This document shows positions 33,846-43,479 of a stretch of DNA of 64,000 nt, one piece after another. Each line of letters begins with the position of its first letter. Position 1 is the stretch's first letter. Position numbers and translations under genes: made by a program. The stretch lies in NCBI RefSeq assembly GCF_003696285.1, contig NZ_RFFL01000003.1:124001-188000 (forward strand). Direction: 5' to 3'. Source of the stretch: Stutzerimonas nitrititolerans (GTDB lineage Bacteria; Pseudomonadota; Gammaproteobacteria; Pseudomonadales; Pseudomonadaceae). The notes below the pieces were generated by a model. The model did no database searches. It worked only from the letters and a program-made list of their open reading frames with translations, and had not been told where the DNA came from.

Positions 33846-35714
33846 TTACGAGCGGTCCAGCTTGAGTACCAGCGTCCCGGCTGGGAGCTTATCAAGCAGC
33901 CACCGGTTATTTGAAAGCCGCTTCAGGCCCGCTTCGGCCGCTGGGCGCATCTCGGCCGGTAACTCAAGGACCAAGCCCTCCAGCGGGTCGGTGGCTGTAA
34001 GGCGCAACTCGAGCCTACCGCCTGTTCGTGACAGGTCGGCTTCCACCTGATCGCGCGCGACCCACCAGCTTCCGTACTGGCTGAGCGTCCCAAACCAGGC
34101 AAAAGGTTTCAGTGCTGGCAGTATCTGCTCCAGGAATCTGTACTTGTGGTCGATCTCATTGGGGTGGATGAGCATCACGTAGCTTCCGCCGTAACGGGCG
34201 AGCGTTCGGGCCAATGCCATCGCCTCGTCGACACGTTGATCCATCAGAGGTGGAAATTCGTCTTCAATGGCAATTGGAAACTCAAAGACGGTCGTTTCGC
34301 GGGAGTAAGAGCGCTGGGCGTTGGAACGAAACGGTAGATGAGTGGTGAGGTTGCCAGCCGTGGCGGAGCTTGAATAACGATAGCCTGCAGCCTCCATCGC
34401 CTCGGGCAGCCGCAGCGGGGTCGCCAGGTAGCCGGGGCGGAAAGATGCAACCGACACGCCGCCGAGCTGCTCCAGCAGGAAACGACTGACCCTGAGCTCG
34501 CCGAGTACTGTCGCGCCACGCGTATCGCCCCTTGCCTTGACGCGCGGCTGGTAGGCTGGAAAGCGCTCGCTTCCATCGCCAAGCGGCACCGAGGCATACA
34601 TGTCCGAATGGCTGACCGAATGGCTCGCGATCTCCATGCCCGCATCGACGAGTGCGTCGACGGCGGCGAGCGTTCGGTCATTGAAAAAGCCCTCGTCCTG
34701 GAAGTCCCGGTAATATTTGGTCTGAAGGAAGAAGGTTGCCTGCACACCTTCACGCACCAGGAGATCCCGATAGGCGAGCAGGTTGTCCATCGATGCGACG
34801 TAATCCACGTCGAAGGTGATGACGGCTGCAAGTTCCCGTCCGTGGGGGACGGTACCGAGGGTAACGGCCAGTGGCTCATGCTCGTGGTACAGCGTCTTGA
34901 GCCAGCGAAGCCAAACGTCTACGGACGGCTCGTAACCGTTGGCATAGGCACGGTAGCTCTGGTCGTTCCGGTCGTTGTGTGCCCGCAGTATGAAAAAACC
35001 GAGATCGAATCCCAAGGCATAGGCGCTGCCACCCGCTTTGGTGGAGCCTCTCACCAAAGCGGCGGAACCATCCTCGAACCGGGCCAGCACCTGTTGCGCT
35101 CCGTCATATGTTTGGGTGCCGATCCAGCTCGAAGGCAAGTCGGGCTGGCCGAGCAGAACGGTGCGTTCGTGCGGATGGTCGATCCAGTCAACGCCTGGTG
35201 CCTCCTCGAACGTGATGCTGTGGTGGGCCCGCGACTCGGTAACCGAGGCAAAGCCGAACAGATCCTGGAGTCCGCCACCAAGTACCTGTGTTGCGATAAG
35301 CGTTCCGCCTGCCTCGACGTGACGACGAAGTGCCATCCGCCCCTCCTCGTCGAGGGTTCGGCCCGAGAGCAGGGGATAGGCCAGTATCATTTCATGGCGA
35401 GTGGCCTCGGCTACGTCCCGAGTGATTCGAAACGGCACGCCGATGCTCTTGAGGCCGTGCGCCAGTCCGAGCCACGCGGAGTTCTCGTCCGTGAGGAGGA
35501 CCGCAAGGCGCGAGGTCCCGCCTTCGGCATGAAGCGCCCAACCGGTGGGCGGCTGCTCGACGACGGGACTTGCCTCGGTCGGTCCATTGAGCACATCAAG
35601 GCGGTCGAAGGTGTTGCGCTCCTTGAATGCCGTCACGGTGAAGCCGATTAGGCCGGCAAGGGCAAGAGTGGCCATCAGGCGTGCCAGGAAGGCAGGTTTA
35701 TTCAAGAACGGCAC
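33846..35714 (-). CDS. Membrane-anchored polysaccharide deacetylase (NodB fold)
   Basis: 622 residues. An N-terminal anchor (10-30) precedes a 250-residue domain with a glutamine-amidotransferase-like look (VLLTDENSAWLGL, ILAYPLLSGRTLDEEGRMAL). The NodB homology domain follows: VITFDVDYV (about 300, metal Asp), EIASHSVSHSDMY (metal His pair), FRPGYLATP and YVMLIHPNE. It ends with a small beta domain. Deacetylation of the nascent polymer is the PgaB-type role. It precedes the kinase operon by 186 bp on the same strand and is probably part of the same system. Substrate unknown. Confidence 0.8.
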   Translation of the reverse strand: MPFLNKPAFLARLMATLALAGLIGFTVTAFKERNTFDRLDVLNGPTEASPVVEQPPTGWALHAEGGTSRLAVLLTDENSAWLGLAHGLKSIGVPFRITRDVAEATRHEMILAYPLLSGRTLDEEGRMALRRHVEAGGTLIATQVLGGGLQDLFGFASVTESRAHHSITFEEAPGVDWIDHPHERTVLLGQPDLPSSWIGTQTYDGAQQVLARFEDGSAALVRGSTKAGGSAYALGFDLGFFILRAHNDRNDQSYRAYANGYEPSVDVWLRWLKTLYHEHEPLAVTLGTVPHGRELAAVITFDVDYVASMDNLLAYRDLLVREGVQATFFLQTKYYRDFQDEGFFNDRTLAAVDALVDAGMEIASHSVSHSDMYASVPLGDGSERFPAYQPRVKARGDTRGATVLGELRVSRFLLEQLGGVSVASFRPGYLATPLRLPEAMEAAGYRYSSSATAGNLTTHLPFRSNAQRSYSRETTVFEFPIAIEDEFPPLMDQRVDEAMALARTLARYGGSYVMLIHPNEIDHKYRFLEQILPALKPFAWFGTLSQYGSWWVARDQVEADLSRTGGRLELRLTATDPLEGLVLELPAEMRPAAEAGLKRLSNNRWLLDKLPAGTLVLKLDRS

Positions 35715-36031
35715 GAAGAGGCCTCGTCATACAAAATTGCCTATGTCGGAACGGTGCGGTCGCCCGCAGATCCTCTATAAATGGCGCTACCCAATCCAGG
35801 TGCGGCAAATCGCTAACGCGTGAGCGATCTTAGCCATACGGTCACCCACCCACCAGAAGTAGGCTAAGCCCTCCTTGCCTCTGGCAAGCTGAACGCGCCA
35901 GAAATCCATTCAGAACGCGGCGCTTCTTCAGCACCGGAGATCTGTCGGCCATGTCCGAACGGCGAAATCACGGGTGTTCACAAGACTGCGCGCACCTCCC
36001 GCGCACCCGGGCATGTCGAGAGCGCTGCCTA
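35715..36031. other. Intergenic stretch upstream of the deacetylase gene
   Basis: Must hold the deacetylase promoter (minus strand). A CTCTATAAATGG string at 35773 is AT-rich but no clear -35/-10 pair was identified. No gene seen on either strand. Confidence 0.3.
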
Positions 36032-36211
36032 TCAGCAGGCTGTGCCCGTGACTTGCTGGCAGGGTCGCTGGCGTGGGCGTACGGCTGGGCGATGGAGCGC
36101 CTTGGGCAGTGGATTGCAGACCTGCATGTCGTTGCTGAAAAGCCGTTCGATCCGATACGGATTGCGGCGTCGCCAGGCAAAATCATCGATGAAGCAGGGG
36201 AGGTCGGTCAT
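36032..36211 (-). CDS. Possible small ORF downstream of photolyase (59 aa)
   Basis: An ATG 7 bp after the photolyase stop opens a 59-codon frame beginning MTDLPCFIDDFAWRRRNPYR then IERLFSNDMQVC. The first half has protein-like composition; the second half is Arg/Pro-rich and less convincing. No good ribosome site. It could be a real cotranscribed peptide or chance. Confidence 0.3.
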   Translation of the reverse strand: MTDLPCFIDDFAWRRRNPYRIERLFSNDMQVCNPLPKALHRPAVRPRQRPCQQVTGTAC

Positions 36212-36218
36212 CTCGCAG

Positions 36219-37640
36219 CTAGGGGGATTGCAGGTTCTTGAAAGCGTTCAGCGCCCGATGACGGCTGGCGGCAAGATCGACCATCGGCGGGGGATAGTTC
36301 CCCACGGCTAACAGGCCATCGGCGCCAGGGTCATGGATCTGGCGGTTGTTCAACTGATCGAGCTCCGGCAGCCAGCGGCGGATGAAACGGCCCTGGGGGT
36401 CGAAGCGCTGCGACTGGCTGATGGGGTTGAACAGGCGAAAGTAAGGCGCTGCATCGGTGCCGGTGGAGGCGCTCCATTGCCAGCCGCCGTTGTTTGCCCC
36501 CAATTCGCCATCGATCAGGTGGCGCATGAAGAAGCGCTCGCCCTCGCGCCAGTCGATCAGCAGGTTCTTGGCCAGGAACATCGCCACTACCATCCGCAGG
36601 CGGTTGTGCATCCAGCCGGTGGCCAGCAACTGGCGCATGGCGGCATCGATCAGCGGAAAGCCGGTACGTCCCTGTTGCCAGGCGGCCAGCTCTTGCGGAG
36701 CGTGGCGCCAGGGCAGCATCTCGGTATGCGCACGAAAGGCCCGGTGCCGCGATACCTGCGGGTAACCGACCAGGATGTGCGTATAGAACTCACGCCAGAG
36801 CAATTCGTTGATCCAGGTGATGGCGCCGCTGCTGCCGGTTTCGAATTCGCCGTGGTTGCTGTTTAGCGCAACGTGCAGGCATTGCCTGGGCGATATCACT
36901 CCAGCGGCCAGGTACGCCGAGAGCTGGCTGGTACCAGGCTGGGCGGGTAGGTCGCGCTGGCGATCGTAGTCGTCCAGTTGCTCATCGGCAAAGCGTTGCA
37001 GCCGTTCCAATGCGGCCACCTCACCTGCGGGCCACAGCGCCTGCAATGCGGCGTCCGGGGTAGCGAATCCGGCCAGTTGCACAGGGATCGGGTCGCTAAC
37101 GATGGCGAGCGGGGCTTGCATCCGGGGAAGCCCCACGCATAGGGGCAGCGCGGTATGCAGGCGTTCATGACAGGCCTTGCGGAACTGGCTGAAGACCTTG
37201 AAATAACCGCCCGAGCGGGTGAGGACGCTGCCCGGCTGAAACAGCAGGCGGTCCGTATGGCTGTGAAAGCCAACGCCCATGCGGTCCAGTTGGCTCGCCA
37301 CGTCATGGTCACGTCGGGCTTCATTCAGGCCGTATTCCCCGTTGACATGCACACTGTCTATGGCCTGTTCCCGGCACAGGCCGTCCAGTACCGCAGGCGC
37401 GTCGCGCCAGTGTTCCGCATGGCGGATCAGCAGCGGGACGTTCAACTGGCGCAGCTCGGCCGCCAGCTCCGGCAGGTTGCGCAGCCAGAAATCGATCTTG
37501 CAGGGCGCATCGTCGTGGGCGAGCCACTGGCCGGGGCTGAGCATAAATACGGCCAGGGTAGGGCCGGCCTGCATGGCCGCGGTCAATGCGGTGTTGTCCT
37601 GTACCCGCAGGTCCGTACGAAACCAGATTAACTGGCGCAT
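36219..37640 (-). CDS. phrB: Deoxyribodipyrimidine photolyase (CPD photolyase)
   Basis: 473 residues, the standard length. Uses FADH- and blue light to split cyclobutane pyrimidine dimers. N-terminal antenna domain MRQLIWFRTDLRVQDNTAL; C-terminal FAD domain with SAYLAAGVISPRQ, WINELLWREFYTHIL, GRTGFPLIDAAMRQLLATGW, MHNRLRMVVAMFLAKNLLID and NNGGWQWSASTGTDAAPYFR. GAGGAG lies 6 bases before ATG 37640. Third gene after the DUF523 protein and a LitR-like regulator, 10 bp from the latter; regulated from the TGTACA operators at 39533-39606. Confidence 0.95.
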   Translation of the reverse strand: MRQLIWFRTDLRVQDNTALTAAMQAGPTLAVFMLSPGQWLAHDDAPCKIDFWLRNLPELAAELRQLNVPLLIRHAEHWRDAPAVLDGLCREQAIDSVHVNGEYGLNEARRDHDVASQLDRMGVGFHSHTDRLLFQPGSVLTRSGGYFKVFSQFRKACHERLHTALPLCVGLPRMQAPLAIVSDPIPVQLAGFATPDAALQALWPAGEVAALERLQRFADEQLDDYDRQRDLPAQPGTSQLSAYLAAGVISPRQCLHVALNSNHGEFETGSSGAITWINELLWREFYTHILVGYPQVSRHRAFRAHTEMLPWRHAPQELAAWQQGRTGFPLIDAAMRQLLATGWMHNRLRMVVAMFLAKNLLIDWREGERFFMRHLIDGELGANNGGWQWSASTGTDAAPYFRLFNPISQSQRFDPQGRFIRRWLPELDQLNNRQIHDPGADGLLAVGNYPPPMVDLAASRHRALNAFKNLQSP

Positions 37641-37650
37641 GTGAGGCTCC

Positions 37651-38559
37651 TCATGGGCCGTCCAGCACGCCGAGCTGCCGCAGGCAGTGCAGGGCGGCGA
37701 GCGGGTTGCTGGCAAGGTGCAGGTTGGGTAGCACAACCCGCTCCTCGGGGCGGATGCTGACCGCATGGCCGCACAGTAGCTGCGGGCAGTCGACTGCGTC
37801 GAACAGGCGCCCAAGATAGCCGGGTTCAAGCGTCTCATTACCATACAGCAGCACGGCACGGGGGCCGATCCGGCTTATGGCCAGGGACAGGTCTGCCACC
37901 GGAATGGACCAGTCGATTACGCGCACCGGGCATCCGGTATTGCTCGCCAGCCAGGCGCACAACCACAGGCCAGGCTCCATTACGTGGTCCGAAAGGTTCA
38001 GCGTCAGCAGCGGTGGGCCATTCAGCAGGCGATTGCTGTGGTATACCCTGGTACCAAGATTGATTCTCAGCCAGGGGAGGAAGAAGACCTGCTCCAGGCG
38101 CCTTCTGATCGGGCCGCTCCAGCGCAACTGCAGTTGCTCAAGGACGGGCCACAGCAGGTGCCGACAGAGGGTTTCGGCGGAGTAGAGCGCGATGGCCTGG
38201 TTGAAATAGTCATCCAATGCGCGTTCATTGAACTCTTCGATGCGGCTCAGCCACAGTTGCTGCTGCTCGACCCATGACGCGCCGGTCGGTTCGGCGGCCT
38301 GCTGCGGGCCCTGCAACAGGCCGCTCACCTGGCTGATGTTCACGCCCTGTTCCAGCCAGACAAGTATCTGACGAATCCGGATAATCTGCTCTGCGTCATA
38401 CAGCCGAAGCCCCCTGGTGGTTCGCTGCGGCTGGATCAGCCCGAAGCGGCGCTCCCACCCCCGCAATGTTGCCGGGTTGACGCCTGTCTGATGCGCCACT
38501 TCACATATCGGCAGCAGGCCCTCAGGCAACTGGGTGCCGCTGCGGGCTTGGGGACTCAT
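37651..38559 (-). CDS. MerR-family LitR/CarH-like light regulator (copy 1)
   Basis: 302 residues. MerR helix-turn-helix at residues 15-80: LPICEVAHQTGVNPATLRGW then ERRFGLIQPQRTTRGLRLYD. The C-terminal 200 residues follow the LitR/CarH shape but I see no E-x-x-H-x cobalamin signature, so it likely belongs to the B12-independent class that takes its light signal from a short LOV protein, as reported for P. putida PplR proteins. Starts 4 bases inside the DUF523 gene. Expected to repress its own operon and phrB in the dark. Confidence 0.8.
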   Translation of the reverse strand: MSPQARSGTQLPEGLLPICEVAHQTGVNPATLRGWERRFGLIQPQRTTRGLRLYDAEQIIRIRQILVWLEQGVNISQVSGLLQGPQQAAEPTGASWVEQQQLWLSRIEEFNERALDDYFNQAIALYSAETLCRHLLWPVLEQLQLRWSGPIRRRLEQVFFLPWLRINLGTRVYHSNRLLNGPPLLTLNLSDHVMEPGLWLCAWLASNTGCPVRVIDWSIPVADLSLAISRIGPRAVLLYGNETLEPGYLGRLFDAVDCPQLLCGHAVSIRPEERVVLPNLHLASNPLAALHCLRQLGVLDGP

Positions 38560-39515
38560 AGGGCGTTACGCAGGCCGAGCTTTTCCGGATGCGGCTGCAG
38601 GTAGGCCTGTTGCTCGATGTAGGCATCCGGGTGACGGCGAAAGTGGTGCTTGATCAGGGTCAGCGGTACCACCAGCGGCACGATGCCCAGGCGGTACTGT
38701 TCGATCAGGTGTTGCAGCTCCTGCCTCTCCGAAGAGCTCAGCACATGTTTCAGATAGCCCGAAATGTGCTGCAGCACATTGCTATGGCTGCCACGGCTGG
38801 CCGGTTGCTTGAGGGCGGTCATCAGTTGGCTGAAGTACCAGGGCGCAAATTGTTGCAGAGGGGTGTCGGCACTCTGCGCCACCGCTCGTCCCAACAATTG
38901 GTAATGCACGCGGCTGGTCGCCATCAGCTGGTACTTGTAGCGCGCGTGGAACGCCATCAGCGCGCTGCGAGTCAGCCCGGCCTGTAGCAACCGCTGCCAT
39001 TCGGCATAGACGAAAATGCGGGTGATGAAGTTTTCGCGCAGCACCGGATCATTCAGACGCCCGTCTTCCTCCACCGGGAGATCAGGGCGTTCGCGCATCA
39101 AGGCCGCGGCGAACAGGCCGCGCCCGCCACCTTCGGCGGGATGGCCATCGTCCTGGTAGACCTTGACTCGCTCCATCCCGCAGGACGGCGACTTCTGCAT
39201 CAGGATATAGCCGCAGATATCGTGCAGCTTCGCAGCGGCTTGTTGGCCATAGGCGCTCAGGGCCTCGCTTACGTCCAGTTCACGGTTGACAGTACCCTTC
39301 GCGCGTGGGCTTTGCGGATCTCCTACCAGGCGAATCGGCGGTCGCGGGGTGCCCAGGCCTATGGCCTGTTCCGGGCACAGGGCGATGAACTCGAAATGCT
39401 GCGACAGTACTTCCATGCACAGCTGCGAGGCCTTGTGGCCACCATTGAAGCGCACGGGCCTGCCCAGCAGACAGGCGCTGATGCCGATCTTGATGGTGCC
39501 TGTGGTAGCGGCCAT
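38556..39515 (-). CDS. DUF523 / DUF1722 (YbgA-type) protein
   Basis: 319 residues. Residues 8-155 are DUF523 (IGISACLLGRPVRFNGGHK; cysteines in SACLLG, FIALCPE and KSPSCGMERVKVY), the fold of TudS-type thiouracil desulfurases that bind an iron-sulfur cluster through three Cys. Residues 195-315 are DUF1722/YbgA (LMAFHARYKYQLMATSRVHY). The pairing with photolyase and a MerR regulator is common in Pseudomonas light-induced operons. First gene of the operon, directly behind the operators at 39533-39606. Confidence 0.85.
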   Translation of the reverse strand: MAATTGTIKIGISACLLGRPVRFNGGHKASQLCMEVLSQHFEFIALCPEQAIGLGTPRPPIRLVGDPQSPRAKGTVNRELDVSEALSAYGQQAAAKLHDICGYILMQKSPSCGMERVKVYQDDGHPAEGGGRGLFAAALMRERPDLPVEEDGRLNDPVLRENFITRIFVYAEWQRLLQAGLTRSALMAFHARYKYQLMATSRVHYQLLGRAVAQSADTPLQQFAPWYFSQLMTALKQPASRGSHSNVLQHISGYLKHVLSSSERQELQHLIEQYRLGIVPLVVPLTLIKHHFRRHPDAYIEQQAYLQPHPEKLGLRNAL

Positions 39516-39532
39516 GGAAACCTCGACGTTAC

Positions 39533-39606
39533 TTGTACGGACTGAGCGACTTGTACAGTTTAGTCCAGAATATAATCTATATTGTACAAGTCAACCGATT
39601 TGTATA
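39533..39606. promoter_or_regulatory. Paired light-regulator operators in the phrB operon promoter
   Basis: Two direct pairs with identical 12-bp spacing: TGTACG (39534-39539) / TGTACA (39552-39557), and TGTACA (39583-39588) / TGTATA (39601-39606). This fits the T(G/A)TACA-N12-TGTACA consensus I recall for LitR-type regulators in P. putida. On the minus strand TTGACT (39594-39589), a 16-base spacer and TATTCT form a promoter overlapping the first pair. Confidence 0.65.
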
Positions 39607-39755
39607 GCTTTCCTGGCAGACAGACACAGGCACGCAATCAGCTGGGCCGGTTAGGCTGAGCGGGGTAGCCGTTGCGTTCCCCGTAACGAGATAGCCAGAA
39701 CAGATACCGGCATCCCCGAACAGTGAATTTTGGCTTCTAATTGGATATTCCCGGC

Positions 39756-40514
39756 ATGAGCGAACAAACCCCAATTCCCCCCTGTTCCTGCTGTCAAGAC
39801 GGGCAGGCACTGGGATTCGACTTCAGTATGGCGTTTCAGCCTATAGTCGATCTGCGGGACAACAGCCTGTATGCCTACGAGGCACTGGTACGGGGCACCG
39901 ACGGCAGCGGTGCGGCGAGCATCCTTGGCCGCGTCAACGAGCAGAACCGTTACGCTTTTGATCAGGCTTGCCGGGTCAAGGCAGTGGAGTTGGCGGCTCG
40001 TTTGCAGATGCCCTGTATGTTGAGCATCAACTTTCTACCGAATGCGGTGTATCAGGCCGCCACCTGCATCCGCGCCACCCTGCAAGCGGCGCGACGCGTT
40101 GATTTTCCTACCGAACGGATCATTTTTGAAATCACCGAAAAGGAAGAGCTGGTCGACAAGGAGCATCTCAGGGGCATCATCCACGAGTATCAGCGACAGC
40201 ACTTCAAGACCGCCATTGACGACTTCGGCGCCGGCTATTCCGGGCTCAACCTGTTGGCCGAGTTCCAGCCGGATATCATCAAGCTGGACATGGCGCTGGT
40301 GCGTAGCATCGACACCGACCCGGTGCGCCAGGCCATTGTTCAGGGCATTCTCGGGGTATGTCGTGTGCTGAACATCGAAGTGATTGCCGAAGGTATTGAA
40401 ACGCCGGGCGAGCTTCGTCAGCTGCTGGGGCTGGGCATTTATCTGTTCCAGGGTTATCTGTTCGCCCGCCCGGCATTCGAGGCACTGCCGGAAGTGAACT
40501 GGCCGGCGGGCTGA
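39756..40514 (+). CDS. EAL-domain cyclic-di-GMP phosphodiesterase
   Basis: 252 residues, essentially one EAL domain with a short Cys-rich front (CSCCQDG). All catalytic motifs are intact: YEALVRG, SINFLPNA, FEITEKEE, DDFGAGYSGLN, IIKLDMALV, EGIET and FQGYLFARP. It should hydrolyse cyclic-di-GMP, favouring motility over biofilm. ATG 39756 is preferred over an upstream TTG at 39741. Diverges from the phrB operon across the TGTACA operators, so light may control it as well. No sensor domain of its own. Confidence 0.9.
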   Translation: MSEQTPIPPCSCCQDGQALGFDFSMAFQPIVDLRDNSLYAYEALVRGTDGSGAASILGRVNEQNRYAFDQACRVKAVELAARLQMPCMLSINFLPNAVYQAATCIRATLQAARRVDFPTERIIFEITEKEELVDKEHLRGIIHEYQRQHFKTAIDDFGAGYSGLNLLAEFQPDIIKLDMALVRSIDTDPVRQAIVQGILGVCRVLNIEVIAEGIETPGELRQLLGLGIYLFQGYLFARPAFEALPEVNWPAG

Positions 40515-40576
40515 CGCCGCAGGCGCGGCATCGGCTGGTTCAGCTGTTGTTGTCTGCCGCGCTGGGCAAGCCATGC

Positions 40577-41491
40577 TCAGCGCTCAGCATTGTTGCCCAC
40601 CAGCAGATCGGCCAAAGCCACTGACAGCTCAGCGAAACAAAACTCGAAGCCCTCGGTTTGCAGCCGTTCGGGCAGCACATGCTGGCCACCCAGCAACAGC
40701 CCGGACATTTCGCCAAAACCGACGCGCAGCACTGCGGCCGGCAGCGGCAGCGGGGCAGGCCTGTGCAGTGTCTGCGCCAGACAACGGGTGAACTCGGCGT
40801 TGCGTACGGGATGCGGCGAGCAGGCGTTATAGGGGCCGCTGGCAGAGGGGTGGCGCAAGAGGAAATCCACCAGCGCGACCTGATCATGCAGATGAATCCA
40901 GGGCATCCACTGTCGTCCGGAGCCGATCCGCCCTCCCAGGCCCAGGCGAAAGGGCGGTAAAAGCCGGGCAAGAAAGCCGCCATTGCGGGCCAGCACCAGC
41001 CCGGTACGAACCAGCACGACACGCATGCCCAGCTCCTGGGCACGCTGGGCGCTCTCTTCCCAGACGATGCATAGCTGGCTGGCGAAATCGCTGGATTGCG
41101 GTGCGTCAGTCTCGTGCAGCAGGCGCTCGCCGCCATCCCCATACCAGCCTACGGCAGAGCCGGAGATCAGCACGGGCGGGCGCCTGGACAGCCCGGCCAG
41201 CCACTCGACCAGACGTTCGGTCAGGTGGATGCGGCTGTCCCACAGCAAGGCCTTGCGGCGGCGAGTCCAGCGGCGCTCGGCGATGGGCGCACCGGCCAGA
41301 TTGATCACGGCATGCAGCTCGATATCACCCAACTCTTCCAGGCTGGCCACACCACGTACAGCCGCGCCGCACAGCCGCGGCACCTGTTCCGGCCGCCGGC
41401 TCCAGACCAGCAGTTCATGCCCCTCCTGCAGCCACCGGCGACAGAGTGCACGGCCAATCAGCCCTGTCCCACCGCTCAATAGAATCCGCAT
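40577..41491 (-). CDS. TIGR01777 family NAD-binding oxidoreductase (SDR/epimerase-like)
   Basis: 304 residues. Rossmann motif GGTGLIGRALCRRWL at the N-terminus, NLAGAPIAERRWT, SGSAVGWYG and a C-terminal DUF1731-like end (FGEMSGLLLGGQHVLPERLQ). AGGAGG lies 4 bases before ATG 41491. Convergent with the EAL gene. Members accompany photolyase genes in several Pseudomonas light-induced loci as I recall; substrate unknown. Confidence 0.85.
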   Translation of the reverse strand: MRILLSGGTGLIGRALCRRWLQEGHELLVWSRRPEQVPRLCGAAVRGVASLEELGDIELHAVINLAGAPIAERRWTRRRKALLWDSRIHLTERLVEWLAGLSRRPPVLISGSAVGWYGDGGERLLHETDAPQSSDFASQLCIVWEESAQRAQELGMRVVLVRTGLVLARNGGFLARLLPPFRLGLGGRIGSGRQWMPWIHLHDQVALVDFLLRHPSASGPYNACSPHPVRNAEFTRCLAQTLHRPAPLPLPAAVLRVGFGEMSGLLLGGQHVLPERLQTEGFEFCFAELSVALADLLVGNNAER

Positions 41492-41640
41492 ACATCCTCC
41501 TGCGTGGTGATTCGTTCGGGTCCAGTGCAGATTTTTTCGCATGATGACCGCGGCGCTATCCGATGCTGGGATACCTGCTAGTGAAGCCTATTTTCGTCCG
41601 GACGCTGCCTGAGCGTTTCGCCCTGCTGGTCAAGGCGCTG

Positions 41641-42969
41641 TCAGCGGTGACGGTCCATGGTTTGGGTGAACTGACCAATGACTTCCACGACCTGCTGGGC
41701 AGCGTGCTGGATGTCGAAGATGACCGTTCCGGCCTGGTTGGCAAGGCTTACTCCCTGTTCTGCCTTGAGCGTGCTGGACTGCATGCTGCCTGCCGCCTCA
41801 CTGGCCAGTTCGCGATTCTTGCCGACCACCTCGGTAATGGCGACGGTTGCCTGGCTGGTCCGCCGGGCCAGGTTGCGCACCTCGTCGGCAACTACCGCAA
41901 AGCCGCGACCCTGCTCGCCGGCTCGGGCCGCTTCAATGGCTGCATTGAGTGCAAGCAGGTTGGTCTGTTCGGCGATGCCGCGAATCGCATCGACGATGCT
42001 GCCAATCTCTTCGGACTGGGCGCTCAATGCCCCGATACCCTGAGCCACCTGTTGCAGCTCATCGGCGATGCTTTGCACCACGCTGACCGTCTGCTTTACC
42101 ACCGCAGCGCCCTGACGAGCGTGTTCGTCAGTCTTTCGTGAAGTGTCAAAAGCCAGTTGCGCCGCCCTGGTTTCGGCTTCGCGCTGCTCGACCTGCAGGG
42201 TGATGTCGGTGGCGAATTTGACCACACCATACAGCTTGCCCTGGGTGTCGTAGAGCGGATTGTAAGTGGCTTGTAGCCAGACCTCTGAACCCTGTTTGTT
42301 TAGCCGCTTGAACAGGCCCGAACTGAACTCGCCGCGGTTCAGGCCCGCCCAGAAGTGGCGATAGGCTTCACTTTGTACTTCCTCGGGCTGGCAGAACAGA
42401 CGATGGTGTTTGCCGCGAATATCTTCCAGACGATAGCCCATCACTTGCAGGAAATTGGAGTTGGCATTGACGACCTCACCGCGCAGATCAAACTCGATAA
42501 CGGCCATGGAGCGGTCGACCGCCAGCATGAAACTGGCGTCGGCCTGTGCACGCAAGGTCTGCTCGGTAATGTCGGTCGCCAGCTCGATAACACGCTGCAC
42601 GTTGCCGCTGGCGTCACGTACCGGAATATAGCTGGCCTGTAGCCAGATCTGTCGTCCGTCCCGGCCTTGCCGCAGCACCCGCTCACTGACGCTGCGGCCA
42701 AGCCGGAGCGCCTGCCAGAACTCAGTGTACTGGCGGCTGCGCGCATGGGTGGGGTCACAGAGCACCTGATGATGCTGGCCGCGAATCTGATCCAGGGTAT
42801 ATCCCAGGAGTGTCAGAGACAGTGGGTTGGCATTCAGCACCAGACCCTCCGGACTAAATTCAACGACCGCCATTGCACCACGCAGAGCGCCATGCTCGTC
42901 CTCGAAAACCGCCCGCTGCGCCTGGCACTCGCGCAGGGTGTCGTTGAATGTGCGGGTGCGCATAAACAT
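41641..42969 (-). CDS. Soluble PAS-PAS methyl-accepting chemoreceptor, BdlA-like
   Basis: 442 residues with no membrane helix. Two PAS domains (about 25-140: [20 protein letters not shown]; 150-265: [20 protein letters not shown]), each with a PAC motif ([24 protein letters not shown]). Then a short MCP signalling domain with the conserved tip [37 protein letters not shown]. The layout and length match P. aeruginosa BdlA, which senses redox or light-linked signals and promotes biofilm dispersal. ATG 42969 with GGAG 9 bases upstream; the ORF extends to 43137 without support. TGTACA sites lie 117-260 bp upstream. Confidence 0.85.
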   Translation of the reverse strand: MFMRTRTFNDTLRECQAQRAVFEDEHGALRGAMAVVEFSPEGLVLNANPLSLTLLGYTLDQIRGQHHQVLCDPTHARSRQYTEFWQALRLGRSVSERVLRQGRDGRQIWLQASYIPVRDASGNVQRVIELATDITEQTLRAQADASFMLAVDRSMAVIEFDLRGEVVNANSNFLQVMGYRLEDIRGKHHRLFCQPEEVQSEAYRHFWAGLNRGEFSSGLFKRLNKQGSEVWLQATYNPLYDTQGKLYGVVKFATDITLQVEQREAETRAAQLAFDTSRKTDEHARQGAAVVKQTVSVVQSIADELQQVAQGIGALSAQSEEIGSIVDAIRGIAEQTNLLALNAAIEAARAGEQGRGFAVVADEVRNLARRTSQATVAITEVVGKNRELASEAAGSMQSSTLKAEQGVSLANQAGTVIFDIQHAAQQVVEVIGQFTQTMDRHR

Positions 42970-43479
42970 GCGTCGTACTCCGAAAGGTGGGCTGCTGTGT
43001 GCGTAATCAACTGACCGAAACCGGCAGGATCCTGTGCGTCGCAGAAGCTGTAACAGTCGTCGCTCGGTTGTGTGCAACGTTCTTCTGTACAGCTTTCTCC
43101 GATAGGCACAGCCTGGATTGCAATGACTGGATGGCAAAAAGCCAGCCTTCCCGCTGGCAGCTGGAGATTACCTTGAAATTAAATGCTGTACAAGAAGTAA
43201 AATTAGTATAGATTTTAAGGGGCTGTACAAAAAATTTGCCGCCCGTGTGTCAGGCTTCCTTTGCCTACAGGCATCCGCGGACATGCGGCTCGAGCCCGCC
43301 GAGGCTCGGCCGGAGGAAGAATCAGACAGAAATAAGATGCAGCAGGTGCTTATTGCTGGTTGCAGCGAAACCCTGGCAGGGCACGCTGATTGTGGCTGCG
43401 AGCGGATCTGCTCGTGGGGGAACTGAAAAGGCTGTCAATGTTGCCGGCGACCGGATTGAGCCAGGCCCGTCAGTTGTCG
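42970..43479. promoter_or_regulatory. Regulatory stretch upstream of the BdlA-like gene
   Basis: Three TGTACA sites: 43086-43091, 43187-43192 and 43224-43229. The second is followed after exactly 12 bp by AGTATA (43205-43210). The surrounding 43170-43235 is AT-rich (TATACT on the minus strand), as expected of a promoter. No gene found in the stretch. Confidence 0.5.

Noticed and set aside
34608..35651. 347-codon ORF opposite the deacetylase
   Set aside because: NodB motifs are on the minus strand; the plus frame is low-complexity shadow.
35951..36241. 96-codon plus-strand ORF near photolyase
   Set aside because: Overlaps the photolyase end and has no family resemblance or ribosome site.
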